This document shows, in pieces, positions 19,898 to 28,788 of a stretch of DNA of 64,000 nt. Origin of the DNA: Limnohabitans sp. TEGF004 (lineage in GTDB: Bacteria; Pseudomonadota; Gammaproteobacteria; Burkholderiales; Burkholderiaceae_C); the NCBI RefSeq assembly GCF_027924965.1, contig NZ_AP027056.1, positions 496,001-560,000 on the forward strand. The letters run 5' to 3'. Each line of letters starts with the position of its first letter. Position 1 is the stretch's first letter. Under the pieces are notes generated by a model. The model did not search any database, was not told the origin of the DNA, and worked only from the letters and a program-made list of their open reading frames with translations. A program made the position numbers and the translations under genes.

Positions 19898-20524
19898 ATG
19901 AAAGTCGTTGTTGTTGCCAATCCAAAAGGTGGTGCAGGTAAATCTACCCTCTCCACCAACATTGCCGGTTACTTTGCGTCGCAAGGCCACCAGGTCATGC
20001 TGGGCGATGCAGACACCCAACAGTCGTCCAAGTTTTGGCTGAGCCAGCGGCCTGACACCCTGCCGAGCATTGCCACTTGGGAATACCAACCCGACTTGGT
20101 TTTGACGGCCAAGCCACCCCGCGGTACCACCCATGTGGTGATTGACACACCGGGCGGCATCAGTGGTTGGCGCTTGCAAGAGGTGATTGAGCGGGCCGAC
20201 AAGGTCATCGTGCCCGTCATGCCCAGTGTGTTTGACATGCAAGCTACGAATGAGTTTTTGAATCAGCTGGTGCAAATCACCGCCAAGCTGCCCACGCAAG
20301 TGGGCGTGGTGGGCAACCGTGTGGACACGCGCACCATCTCGGCGGGTAACTTGCGCAAGTTCATCGAGTCCTTGCAAGTACCCGTGCTGACCTACTTGCG
20401 TGATACCCAGTACTACTTGCACATGGCGGCGCACGGCTTGTCGATGTTTGACATCACGCCATCGAAAGTGCAAAAAGATTTAGAGCAGTGGGAGCCTATT
20501 TGCCATTGGCTCGACCAAGACTGA
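19898..20524 (+). CDS. ParA/MinD-family ATPase (orphan)
   Basis: A 208-residue protein with the deviant Walker A KGGAGKST (residues 10-17), switch I around GDADTQQS and Walker B VVIDTPGG. No ParB or parS neighbour is seen, so a role in placing a protein cargo is likelier than DNA partition. Bactofilin-ParA pairs are known in other bacteria to position polar structures. The 116-base gap to the bactofilin gene is AT-rich and should hold both promoters. Confidence 0.85.
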   Translation: MKVVVVANPKGGAGKSTLSTNIAGYFASQGHQVMLGDADTQQSSKFWLSQRPDTLPSIATWEYQPDLVLTAKPPRGTTHVVIDTPGGISGWRLQEVIERADKVIVPVMPSVFDMQATNEFLNQLVQITAKLPTQVGVVGNRVDTRTISAGNLRKFIESLQVPVLTYLRDTQYYLHMAAHGLSMFDITPSKVQKDLEQWEPICHWLDQD

Positions 20525-20537
20525 CGCGGTTGAAGCG

Positions 20538-20894
20538 TTAAGCCGCGTTGTCCACGTAGCGGCCTTTGTAGCCGTGGGTGCTGAATTCCATGGCTTGAAA
20601 ACCTTGGAAGTCGAGCTGGCGAATGAACTCGCCTGATTGCTTGTTGACCACTTTCACCGACAGCGTGCTGGACTGTTTGTCAAACGAGTAATTGAGCTGA
20701 CTGCGATCCAACGATTGGTTCAGGCGTTGCACTCGCACCTCTTTGTCTGCCTGCATCTGCTGAACAGGGTCCACTTTTTTGGCAGGCGCCTCTGCCGGTG
20801 CTTGCGGTGCTGCGCCCGCGCTCACCTTTGCGGGTGCGGGCTTGGCAGCCGGCACAGCATGGGTTTGAGCAGTGGGTGATGCAATGGTGGGCAC
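20538..20894 (-). CDS. FlaG-like small protein
   Basis: A 118-residue protein with an Ala/Pro/Lys-rich N-terminal half and a C-terminal domain of the pattern LSVKVVNKQSGEFIRQL, matching the core of flagellar FlaG proteins. FlaG affects filament length or assembly in some bacteria. It is convergent with the ParA-like gene. No other flagellar genes are nearby, so the functional call is tentative. Confidence 0.5.
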   Translation of the reverse strand: MPTIASPTAQTHAVPAAKPAPAKVSAGAAPQAPAEAPAKKVDPVQQMQADKEVRVQRLNQSLDRSQLNYSFDKQSSTLSVKVVNKQSGEFIRQLDFQGFQAMEFSTHGYKGRYVDNAA

Positions 20895-20972
20895 AGCAGT
20901 TCTCGTAATGTGCAGATTTGATTTTAAATTAGAGAAATTTTAAGTTCAACTCAATAAACCCTGAATGAGCAT

Positions 20973-21000
20973 AAAAAAACCCGCCAATTAGGCGGGTTTT
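20973..21000 (-). terminator. Rho-independent terminator after acs
   Basis: AAAACCCGCC and GGCGGGTTTT pair around AATTA. On the minus strand a run of seven Ts follows, 32 bases beyond the acs stop. Confidence 0.9.
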
Positions 21001-21031
21001 CAGAGCCTTTCGGCTGATTCGGTAAGCCAGA

Positions 21032-22996
21032 TCAGTGGTTGTCTGTCAACTGGTCCAGAATCGCTGGGTTTTCCAAGGTCGAGGTGTCTTGTGTGATCGC
21101 CTCGTTCTTGGCCAAGCTGCGCAGCAAGCGGCGCATGATCTTGCCAGAGCGGGTCTTGGGCAAGTTGTCGCCGAAGCGGATGTCTTTTGGCTTGGCGATG
21201 GGGCCAATTTCTTTGCCCACGTGGTCGCGCAAGATTTTGGCAATCGCTTTGGCTTCGTCGCCTGTTGGGCGTGAACGCTTCAACACCACAAACGCGCAGA
21301 TGGCTTCGCCCGTGGTGTCGTCCGGACGACCCACCACAGCGGCTTCAGCCACCAACTCGGTGCAGCTCACCAAGGCAGATTCGATTTCCATCGTGCCCAT
21401 GCGGTGGCCAGACACGTTCAACACGTCGTCGATACGGCCAGTGATGGTGAAGTAGCCCGTTTTCTCGTCGCGGATCGCGCCGTCGCCAGCCAAGTAGTAC
21501 TTGCCCTTGAATTCTTCTGGGTAGTAGCTCTTGATGAAGCGCTCTGAGTCACCCCAGATGTTGCGAATCATCGAAGGCCATGGGCGCTTGACCACCAAGA
21601 TACCGCCTTGGCCGTTAGGCATGTCGTTACCAGCCTCGTCCACGATGGCAGCTTGAATGCCGGGGAAGGGCAATGTGCAAGAGCCGGGAACCATAGGAGT
21701 CACGCCTGGCAGAGGGGTGATCATGTGACCACCGGTTTCGGTTTGCCAGAAGGTGTCGACGATGGGGCAACGGCTGCCGCCCACGTGCTTGTAGTACCAC
21801 TCCCAAGCCGCTGGGTTGATCGGCTCGCCGACCGAACCCAACAAACGCAGGCTAGACAAGTCGTAGCTCTTTGGGTGCACAGCATCGTTGGCTTCGGCAG
21901 CTTTGATGAGTGAACGGATCGCTGTGGGCGCTGTGTAGAAGATCGAGACTTTGTGGTCTTGGATCATCTTCCAGAAGCGGCCAGCGTCTGGGTAAGTGGG
22001 CACGCCTTCGAACACGATTTCAGTGCCACCCAAAGCCAATGGGCCGTAGGTGATGTAAGTGTGGCCTGTGACCCAACCGATGTCGGCGGTACACCAGAAC
22101 ACGTCGTTGTCTTTCAAGTCGAAGGTCCACTTGGTGGTCAACGCTGCGTGCAGAAGATAGCCGCCGGTACTGTGTTGCACGCCTTTTGGCTTGCCTGTGG
22201 AGCCTGAGGTGTAGAGCAAGAACAGGGGGTGCTCAGCGCCCACCCATTCTGGTTCGCAGGTGGTGGCTTGCTTGTCGGCCAAGTCGGCCATCCATTGGTC
22301 GCGGCCTGCCACCATGGCGATGTCGCCACCGGTGCGTTTGACGACCAACACGTTTTTCACAGAATCGCAACCACCCAAAGTGAGAGCTTCGTCGACGATG
22401 GCTTTCAGAGGCAGATGCTTGCCACCGCGCACTTGTTGGTCAGCGGTGATGATGGCCACAGCGCCTGTGTCTTCCACGCGGTCACGCAAAGATTGGGCTG
22501 AGAAGCCGCCGAACACCACAGAGTGGGTTGCGCCGATACGGGCGCAGGCTTGCATCGCGGCCACGCCTTCGATCGACATCGAGATGTAGATCATCACGCG
22601 GTCGCCTTTTTTCACGCCGACTGATTTCAGGGCGTTGGCGTATTGGCAAGTCTTGGCCAGCAATTGGCTGTAAGTGGCTTTGGTCACTTCGCCGCCGTCG
22701 GCTTCGAAGATGATGGCGGTCTTGTCGCCCAAGCCTTTTTCGATGTTGCGGTCCAAGCAGTTGTAAGAGGCATTCAATGTGCCGTCTTCGAACCACTTGA
22801 AGAAAGGCGCGTTGCTCTCATCGAGCACTTTGGTGAAGGGGGTCTTCCAGCTCAGCAACTCGCGTGCTTGCTCGGCCCAAAAGCCTTCGTAATCAGTCTC
22901 AGCTTTTTTGCACAAGGCTTCGTAGGCGGCCATGCCGGATACGTTGGCTTGCTTGACGAACTCAGCTGATGGCTGGTGAATGGTGATGTCGCTCAT
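21032..22996 (-). CDS. acs: Acetyl-CoA synthetase (AMP-forming)
   Basis: A 654-residue adenylating enzyme with the AMP-binding motif [11 protein letters not shown] and the C-terminal [11 protein letters not shown], whose lysine is the usual acetylation site. It activates acetate to acetyl-CoA. The frame is open to 23089, but ATG 22996 follows a good GAGGAGA ribosome site and gives the family N-terminus. A 135-base gap separates it from zorC. Confidence 0.97.
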   Translation of the reverse strand: MSDITIHQPSAEFVKQANVSGMAAYEALCKKAETDYEGFWAEQARELLSWKTPFTKVLDESNAPFFKWFEDGTLNASYNCLDRNIEKGLGDKTAIIFEADGGEVTKATYSQLLAKTCQYANALKSVGVKKGDRVMIYISMSIEGVAAMQACARIGATHSVVFGGFSAQSLRDRVEDTGAVAIITADQQVRGGKHLPLKAIVDEALTLGGCDSVKNVLVVKRTGGDIAMVAGRDQWMADLADKQATTCEPEWVGAEHPLFLLYTSGSTGKPKGVQHSTGGYLLHAALTTKWTFDLKDNDVFWCTADIGWVTGHTYITYGPLALGGTEIVFEGVPTYPDAGRFWKMIQDHKVSIFYTAPTAIRSLIKAAEANDAVHPKSYDLSSLRLLGSVGEPINPAAWEWYYKHVGGSRCPIVDTFWQTETGGHMITPLPGVTPMVPGSCTLPFPGIQAAIVDEAGNDMPNGQGGILVVKRPWPSMIRNIWGDSERFIKSYYPEEFKGKYYLAGDGAIRDEKTGYFTITGRIDDVLNVSGHRMGTMEIESALVSCTELVAEAAVVGRPDDTTGEAICAFVVLKRSRPTGDEAKAIAKILRDHVGKEIGPIAKPKDIRFGDNLPKTRSGKIMRRLLRSLAKNEAITQDTSTLENPAILDQLTDNH

Positions 22997-23086
22997 GAAC
23001 CGGTCTCCTCTTATATGACGGTATCTGTCAAAACCCCGTGACTGTGAGCTTGGGCTCTTACAAGGGTCTGACTTTTTTGGTGCATA

Positions 23087-23113
23087 CAAACCCTTGGATG
23101 GGACGCGGGTTTG
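23087..23113. repeat. Inverted repeat between zorC and acs
   Basis: CAAACCC (23087-23093) and GGGTTTG (23107-23113) flank 13 bases. It could mark the 3' end of the zor transcript, though no T-run follows on the minus strand. Confidence 0.35.
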
Positions 23114-23131
23114 TGTTTTATCAATTTAGCC

Positions 23132-24580
23132 TTATTTACTGGGCGTTTCGCTGGGCATGAGCTCGCTGAGCTCTAAGTGAATACCCAGGTGCTGATCAAT
23201 GAAGTGCCGCGCCGTGTCCTGCCAGCCGCCCAGTTCGGACTCGTAGTGCAACAGGCCGGGGTCGTCCAGCTGGCCATCGTTGAAGTCCAGCGTGGTGGGG
23301 AAACGCAGCTGGAACAGTTCGTACTCGTTTTGGTACAGCTTGGGCGCTTGCTTGGCGTTGTGTGCAATGGCGCGCAAACGGCCTTGGTGGCTCCAGTCGC
23401 AAAACAAGATATTGCCCATGCGCAGCATGAGCACGCATTGGTTAGGCGCGATCTTGCCCAAGATCTTGGCGTAGCTCAGCTCGCCATAGCCCCGCTCCCC
23501 ACTACGGTCGATTTTTTGAAGCTCTGTAATAGCCTGTTCGCCCAAGGCAATCCAAGCTTCCAAAATATGGCCAGCGTGGAAATAGGCTTCCCAGAAGCGG
23601 CGGCGGTAGGGGCCAATGTCATCTTCTGTGTGGCGCAAGATTTCAAAGAATGCATCCATGGTGCGGCTGGTTAGCCAGCGGCTAGCCGTCTCGATGGCTT
23701 CGCGGCGCACGCCCAGCCAGCCTGCGTGGTTGTGGCGCGGGTCGCCCAAGGTGCGCAGCAACTCAGACAGCAGTGCGTTTTTGATGTCTTGTGGCGGGTT
23801 GCGGTCAAACCAAGGTGAGAGCAGGCTGTAGGCAAACTCGTCGCGGCACAGCGGGTAGCGCAGGCGCTGTGTAGGTTGGCCGATGTCGTGCATGGCCCAT
23901 TCGCACATACGCTTCACATAGCCAATGGTGCTGCGTATTTCTTCGGGGGCTTGCAAGGCTTCGATGAAGGCTTGTTTGCAAAAGTTGTTCAGCCAAAAGC
24001 CTTGGGTCAGCGCATGGCGCTCTTGCCACTGCGCCAGTGTTTTGTCGGCGGGCATGCCCAAAATATCGTTGGCCACATGCACGGGGCCATTGAGCGGGTC
24101 CAACACATCGAGGGTGGTGATGAGCCGCTCTAGGCCATTGGCTTCGGTCTCGGACAGCGAAGCCAACACGCGTGGGTCCAAGAAGAACTCGCGTGCCGTG
24201 TGGGCCAGCTTCAAGAACACGGGGTTCTCTGGGTTGAAGCCCTGCAAATAGGTGTGCAGCAAACCACGGCCCCACTTGAGCGGACGGCGTGAGGCCAGTG
24301 CCTCTGGCACGGCCACTTCAAAGTAGCGGTCGGTCAACGGTGTGTGGGTGTGCAGGCCGCGCTCGGCGTCGAGCCACAGCGCGTAGGGAATGTGTCGCCA
24401 ATCGCGTTGGCGCGGTGCGCTGCTGTTGGGTGCAAACTGCACGCGTTCAAACGCGCTGTAGGTGCGCTCGCCCACGGTGCGCAAGTCTGGGTCTTTGCCA
24501 AAGCCGCCGCCACGCTTGGTCCGCGCAGCATGGGCCAGCTGGTCAAAGTCTTGCGGCAGTGGGGCGAAAAACTCGTGCAT
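23132..24580 (-). CDS. zorC: ZorC-like EH-signature-domain protein
   Basis: A 482-residue soluble protein. The C-terminal third carries the EH-signature pattern: YRRRFWEAY (about 325-333) and, further on, MGNILFCDWSHQGRLRAI (about 388-404), with E331 and H398 as candidate signature residues. EH-signature proteins encoded beside a MotA/MotB-like pair define ZorC of type I Zorya, where ZorC acts with the ZorD helicase-nuclease. The gene starts 15 bases after zorB and is the last of the set. No zorD follows; a gap and acs come next. Identification rests on the motif plus order, not on alignment. Confidence 0.75.
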   Translation of the reverse strand: MHEFFAPLPQDFDQLAHAARTKRGGGFGKDPDLRTVGERTYSAFERVQFAPNSSAPRQRDWRHIPYALWLDAERGLHTHTPLTDRYFEVAVPEALASRRPLKWGRGLLHTYLQGFNPENPVFLKLAHTAREFFLDPRVLASLSETEANGLERLITTLDVLDPLNGPVHVANDILGMPADKTLAQWQERHALTQGFWLNNFCKQAFIEALQAPEEIRSTIGYVKRMCEWAMHDIGQPTQRLRYPLCRDEFAYSLLSPWFDRNPPQDIKNALLSELLRTLGDPRHNHAGWLGVRREAIETASRWLTSRTMDAFFEILRHTEDDIGPYRRRFWEAYFHAGHILEAWIALGEQAITELQKIDRSGERGYGELSYAKILGKIAPNQCVLMLRMGNILFCDWSHQGRLRAIAHNAKQAPKLYQNEYELFQLRFPTTLDFNDGQLDDPGLLHYESELGGWQDTARHFIDQHLGIHLELSELMPSETPSK

Positions 24581-24595
24581 GTTTGTGGCGGTTGC

Positions 24596-25348
24596 TCAGC
24601 GCACCGTCTCTTGCATCTTCTTCAAGGTGCTGCTCGGGCCTTTGGCCGCGCCGGTATCGGTGGGCTGGAAGGCCAACACAAAGCGCAGCTCCACGCGGCG
24701 GTTTTGTGTGTCGTTGTCTTTGCTGCTGGGGCGCTCATCGGCATACGAGCTGATGCCAAACACGGGCTGCTCGCGCTCGTTGCGGTAGCTTTGCATGCCT
24801 TCCGAGCCCAGCACTTTGTAAACCGCACGTGCGCGGTCTAGGCCCAAATGCCAGTTGTTGTAGTCGCCACGGTGCAGCGGCACAGAGTCGGTGTGGCCTT
24901 CAATCAGGATGGTTTCAATCTCCACCTGTTGCGGGTTGGGCGGGCAGTCGTCTGGCAGACGGCGGCGTTGCGAATAGATGTAGCAAGGCAAGACTTGTTG
25001 CAGTTGTTCGGCCGATTGGCGCAACGTGCGCACGCCCAAGCCTTCCAGCTCGGCGCTACCGCGTGCAAACAAGGTGTCGGCTGGCAAGCTGATGACGCCC
25101 GAGACTTGGTTGATCGTCACCGGCACACCTGCGTTTTGCAGTCTGGTCCCGATGGTGTGCACCACTGTGGCAAGTGGGTCGGCGGGGGGCTCGGGCGGCT
25201 GCTCGGGCTTGCGTGAGAGCAGCACCATCACCATCACGATGAAGATGAACAGCAGGCCAATCATCAAGTCACTGGCCGAAGCCATGTAACCCGACTCTTC
25301 CACCTGCTCATTGGTGGCTGCGGTGTTGCGGCGTGTTTTGATGAACAT
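24596..25348 (-). CDS. zorB: ZorB-like MotB/OmpA-domain stator protein
   Basis: A 250-residue protein with one transmembrane helix carrying the MotB-type aspartate (D27 in ASASDLMIGLL) and a C-terminal OmpA-like peptidoglycan-binding domain with IEGHTDSVP and NRRVELRF. In Zorya, ZorB forms a dimer inside the ZorA pentamer and ties the motor to the cell wall. It begins 31 bases after zorA and ends 15 bases before zorC. A flagellar MotB is unlikely because no motility genes are near and ZorC follows. Confidence 0.8.
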   Translation of the reverse strand: MFIKTRRNTAATNEQVEESGYMASASDLMIGLLFIFIVMVMVLLSRKPEQPPEPPADPLATVVHTIGTRLQNAGVPVTINQVSGVISLPADTLFARGSAELEGLGVRTLRQSAEQLQQVLPCYIYSQRRRLPDDCPPNPQQVEIETILIEGHTDSVPLHRGDYNNWHLGLDRARAVYKVLGSEGMQSYRNEREQPVFGISSYADERPSSKDNDTQNRRVELRFVLAFQPTDTGAAKGPSSTLKKMQETVR

Positions 25349-25379
25349 GATTGACGCGTTTAACTTTGACTTTTAGGCT

Positions 25380-26930
25380 TTAAGCCTTGGGTGGCAAAGC
25401 GTCGATGAACTCGTCCAACACTTCTTCCAGGTTGGTGATGCTGCCACTCAGCTGGTTCACTGCGCTGGCCAAGTGTTGGTCCATCTTGGTGTGCAGGTCA
25501 GAAATTTGGGTGCTGTAGCCCGACACACCTTTGGTCAGTGCATCCACCGTGCCTGTGAGTGCTTTTTGTGCGTCTTGCAAATGTGAGCGTACATGGCCCA
25601 GCGCTTCTTCGGCAGACACCGCGCTCTGTTTGAGCGTGTCCACGGTTTGGCCGAGGGCTTGGTTCATCGGAATCAAGGCTTCTTTGAAGTCGGTGGCCGC
25701 TGCACGCTGCAAGCCCACCGCGCCTTCTATGGCGTTGGCGCTGTCTTTGAATTTCTCAGCCGTTTGGTCAATGCGCTCGACCGTGCCTTGCAAGCCCGAC
25801 ATCGCGCCTTGCACCGTTTGCACGGTTTGGCCCAAGGTGCCCAGCAGGGTTTCGAGTTGTTGCGTGCCGGTTTGGCCCATCGCGCTGGCGCGTGCCAACG
25901 AAGCATCTAGCTCGGTGATGGTGGTGCGGGTGTTTTGAATGGTTTGTGCCAAAGTGCCCACGGCATCGCCAAACGAAGCGAGGCCGGTTGAGATGCCTTG
26001 GGTCAAGGTCTCGCCCGCTTTGCTCAGCTCGACCGCCGCTTGGCTGCCAGCGTTGCCAAAGCTTTGGCTAGAGGTTTGAATGCTGTCGGCCAGTTGGGCC
26101 AGCTTGTCAAACGCGGGCTGCATATTGCGCGAGAGGGCGTCGCCAATCGCGTTGGCAAAGTCACCTTCAAAGCGGCGCAGTTGGCTCACCTGTGAACGGT
26201 TCTCGTCCAAGATGTCCTGGAACAAAGCCAGCTGCATGCGCACGCTGGCTTCGGCTGCGTTGTCTGGCACTTTGCTGCGCAGTGTGTGGCACAGCGTGTC
26301 GATGCTGGACTGCAAGTTTTCCAGCGCCACTTTGGCGCGCCAGTTCCACACCAGCGAACACAACAAGCCCGCGATGGAGGTGATGAACTTACCGCCCGCC
26401 GTGGCAATGAGCGACTGCAAAGCTTGGTCTTGCTGACGTGCCGATACATCCAGCGCATTGAGCGCCAAGCCTGCTTGCTGCAAAGCCACCGCCAAGAAGA
26501 TGAAGGTACACATCAAGCCAAAACCAATCAGCAAATTGGGCATGGTCTCGAACAAGGCCAAGTTCATGCGGCCACCGAGCACGCTGCGCACCGTCCATGT
26601 GTCGGCGTGGCTGCGAAAGCTGTAGCTACTGCGTGGGCCTTGGTTCACACCATGTTGCGTGGGTAGGTCAATCAGGCCCGCCTCGGTTTCGCGCAACAAA
26701 AACTTCAGCTCGTCGTCGGTGGTTTTACTCTCGGCCAAAGCCAGCGCTTCGCGACTGCTGCCCTGGTGTGCGCCTAGGCGGGCATCGAGCCCCACCACCT
26801 CGGCACGCACGCGCCGAATGCGCGAAGCCCACACGCCGAAGCTGATGAGCGAGAACACAAAAATCACGGCTGCAATGGCCAGTGGCACAGCCAACTGTTC
26901 GAGTTGGACGAGGTATTGATTCGTAGGCAT
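25380..26930 (-). CDS. zorA: ZorA-like MotA/TolQ/ExbB-family motor protein with long tail
   Basis: A 516-residue protein with transmembrane segments at about 13-33, 131-152 and 178-197, the last two in the MotA/ExbB pattern (NLLIGFGLMCTFIFLAVAL, GGKFITSIAGLLCSLVW). The remaining 300 residues form a regular helical tail rich in Ala, Gln, Thr and Leu, like the ZorA tail that projects into the cytoplasm and is needed for defence. The tail is shorter than in E. coli ZorA, which is about 700 residues. It starts only 34 bases after the recD stop. Confidence 0.78.
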   Translation of the reverse strand: MPTNQYLVQLEQLAVPLAIAAVIFVFSLISFGVWASRIRRVRAEVVGLDARLGAHQGSSREALALAESKTTDDELKFLLRETEAGLIDLPTQHGVNQGPRSSYSFRSHADTWTVRSVLGGRMNLALFETMPNLLIGFGLMCTFIFLAVALQQAGLALNALDVSARQQDQALQSLIATAGGKFITSIAGLLCSLVWNWRAKVALENLQSSIDTLCHTLRSKVPDNAAEASVRMQLALFQDILDENRSQVSQLRRFEGDFANAIGDALSRNMQPAFDKLAQLADSIQTSSQSFGNAGSQAAVELSKAGETLTQGISTGLASFGDAVGTLAQTIQNTRTTITELDASLARASAMGQTGTQQLETLLGTLGQTVQTVQGAMSGLQGTVERIDQTAEKFKDSANAIEGAVGLQRAAATDFKEALIPMNQALGQTVDTLKQSAVSAEEALGHVRSHLQDAQKALTGTVDALTKGVSGYSTQISDLHTKMDQHLASAVNQLSGSITNLEEVLDEFIDALPPKA

Positions 26931-26964
26931 GGCGCTATTGTGAACAAGTTAAATTGTGGAAAAG

Positions 26965-28788
26965 TTAAATGCCCAAACCACCGCTGCGCAACACGCGCCG
27001 CGCACAGCCATTCCACAGCACGCCCAACTGCGGGGCCCACAGCGTCAGGCGCTTTTTGGCGCGTGTGAGGCCGGTGTACACCAGCTCGCGCGTGAGCACG
27101 GGGGACTCAAGTGCTGGGATCACCAGCAACACATGCGTGAACTCTGAGCCCTGTGATTTGTGCACCGTCATGGCAAACACGGTTTCCACACTGTCAAGAC
27201 GCGAGGGCATGACCCAACGCACACCACCATCCACCGCAGGGAAGGCCACGCGCAACACACCGTCAGGCCCGGGCAGGCACAGGCCAATGTCGCCGTTCAT
27301 CAGTTCTAGCGCGTAGTCGTTTCGCGTCACCATCACAGGGCGACCGGCATACCAAGCACTTTGGCCTAAGCCCAGCGCGTGCTCGACTTGTGCATTGAGC
27401 TGCACCACGCCCAGCGGGCCTTCGCGCACCGCGCACAACACACAAAACTCGGTGAAGGCTTTGAGCAACGCCACCGCTTGCGCATCGCTGCACGGTGCAG
27501 CTGGCGCTGTTTTACTGGGGCGGTGTGCGTCTAGCAAAGCCAGCCAATTGCGCCAACCGTAGCGCAGGCCCACGGCCAGCTTGGGGTCGCTGGCATTGTT
27601 CAGTTGCAGGCGGGTCACGTCGGGTTCTGCGGCATCGCCCCCTTCGTCAAGGAGAACGCTTTGTTGCAAAGGCAACGTGGCCAGCCAATCGGGTGCAGCG
27701 TTCCACAGGGCTTTGAGGGCGGGTGTGTTGTCGGCCGCGTCCGCGTTCACGGTGCGTGCCCATTGGCCAATGCCGCTCTTGGCATCGAAGCGGTGGCTGT
27801 GAATGAGCGTGACGGTTTGAGCTTTGAGCAAACTGCCCGTGCACAGCTGGGACATGACCGCACCAGCTTCTACAGACGCGAGCTGGTCTTTGTCGCCCAG
27901 CAAAATCAAACGCGCAGTCGGCGGCACAGCTTGCAGCAGGCGGGCCATCATCTCTAAGTCAATCATCGACGCTTCGTCGACCACCACCACATCGGTGGCA
28001 AGCTGATGCACTTGGTTTGCGCGGCTATTGGTTTGCAACAAGCGGTGCAGCGTTTGCGCTTGGCTGGGCATGTGCGGGCGCTTATCGGCGGGCATCTTGG
28101 TGAGTGCGTTGCTGATCGACTCGGTCAAACGCGCCGCTGCTTTGCCCGTGGGGGCGGCCAAGTGAATTTGCAGCTCGCGTGGCGATGTGCGCACTAACAG
28201 CGACAGCAGTTTCACCACCGTGGTGGTTTTGCCCGTGCCGGGCCCGCCGGTGATGAGGGTGATGCGGTTTTGCGCGGCCACCTCGCAGGCCAAGCGTTGC
28301 ATGTCAGGCGTGCCATCGGTGGTGGGCGTGAACAACTCGTCTAAGCGTTGTTGCAAATCCGCAGGCACTTCGCAGGGCAGGGCTAAGCGCTGCGCCAGTT
28401 GCAATCGAATGTTTTGCTCAGCCTTCCATGCGCGGCGTAAATACAAACGTGCGCCTTGTGTGTCTTCGGTCAGCACCAGCGGCGAAGCATCGCCTTGCGT
28501 CCACGGCAAGGTGGCGGCGGCTTCATGCAGCTTGCTTGGGAGTGTGGCGGTTTGTTCGTCGGTCCAGCCCAACAACTCAGCGACTTGCGTTTGTAGCGTG
28601 GCAAGGTCTAGGCACGCATGGCCGCGTCCCCATTGGTGGCTGGTGAGGGCTGCTAACCACAAGTGGCGTGGGTCATCGCTGGGTTGCTTGCTGTGCAGCA
28701 AGTTGGCCAAGGCTGTGTCTAAGCCGGTCAGCGGCGTGGCGTGCGCTTGTCCCCAAGGTTGTTTCAGCAGGTCTTTGAGCATGGTCAT
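26965..28788 (-). CDS. recD: Exodeoxyribonuclease V alpha subunit
   Basis: A 607-residue SF1B helicase, nearly equal to E. coli RecD. Walker A is GGPGTGKT (181-188), Walker B is VVVDEASMI, and helicase motifs LLGDKDQLASVEAG and TVHKSQGSEF are intact. It is the fast 5'-3' motor of RecBCD. Its ATG overlaps the recB stop by four bases. Third gene of recC-recB-recD. Confidence 0.95.
   Translation of the reverse strand: MTMLKDLLKQPWGQAHATPLTGLDTALANLLHSKQPSDDPRHLWLAALTSHQWGRGHACLDLATLQTQVAELLGWTDEQTATLPSKLHEAAATLPWTQGDASPLVLTEDTQGARLYLRRAWKAEQNIRLQLAQRLALPCEVPADLQQRLDELFTPTTDGTPDMQRLACEVAAQNRITLITGGPGTGKTTTVVKLLSLLVRTSPRELQIHLAAPTGKAAARLTESISNALTKMPADKRPHMPSQAQTLHRLLQTNSRANQVHQLATDVVVVDEASMIDLEMMARLLQAVPPTARLILLGDKDQLASVEAGAVMSQLCTGSLLKAQTVTLIHSHRFDAKSGIGQWARTVNADAADNTPALKALWNAAPDWLATLPLQQSVLLDEGGDAAEPDVTRLQLNNASDPKLAVGLRYGWRNWLALLDAHRPSKTAPAAPCSDAQAVALLKAFTEFCVLCAVREGPLGVVQLNAQVEHALGLGQSAWYAGRPVMVTRNDYALELMNGDIGLCLPGPDGVLRVAFPAVDGGVRWVMPSRLDSVETVFAMTVHKSQGSEFTHVLLVIPALESPVLTRELVYTGLTRAKKRLTLWAPQLGVLWNGCARRVLRSGGLGI

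Noticed and set aside
24596..26930. Flagellar MotAB
   Set aside because: The MotA-like protein has a long cytoplasmic tail, and an EH-signature gene follows, which fits ZorAB better.
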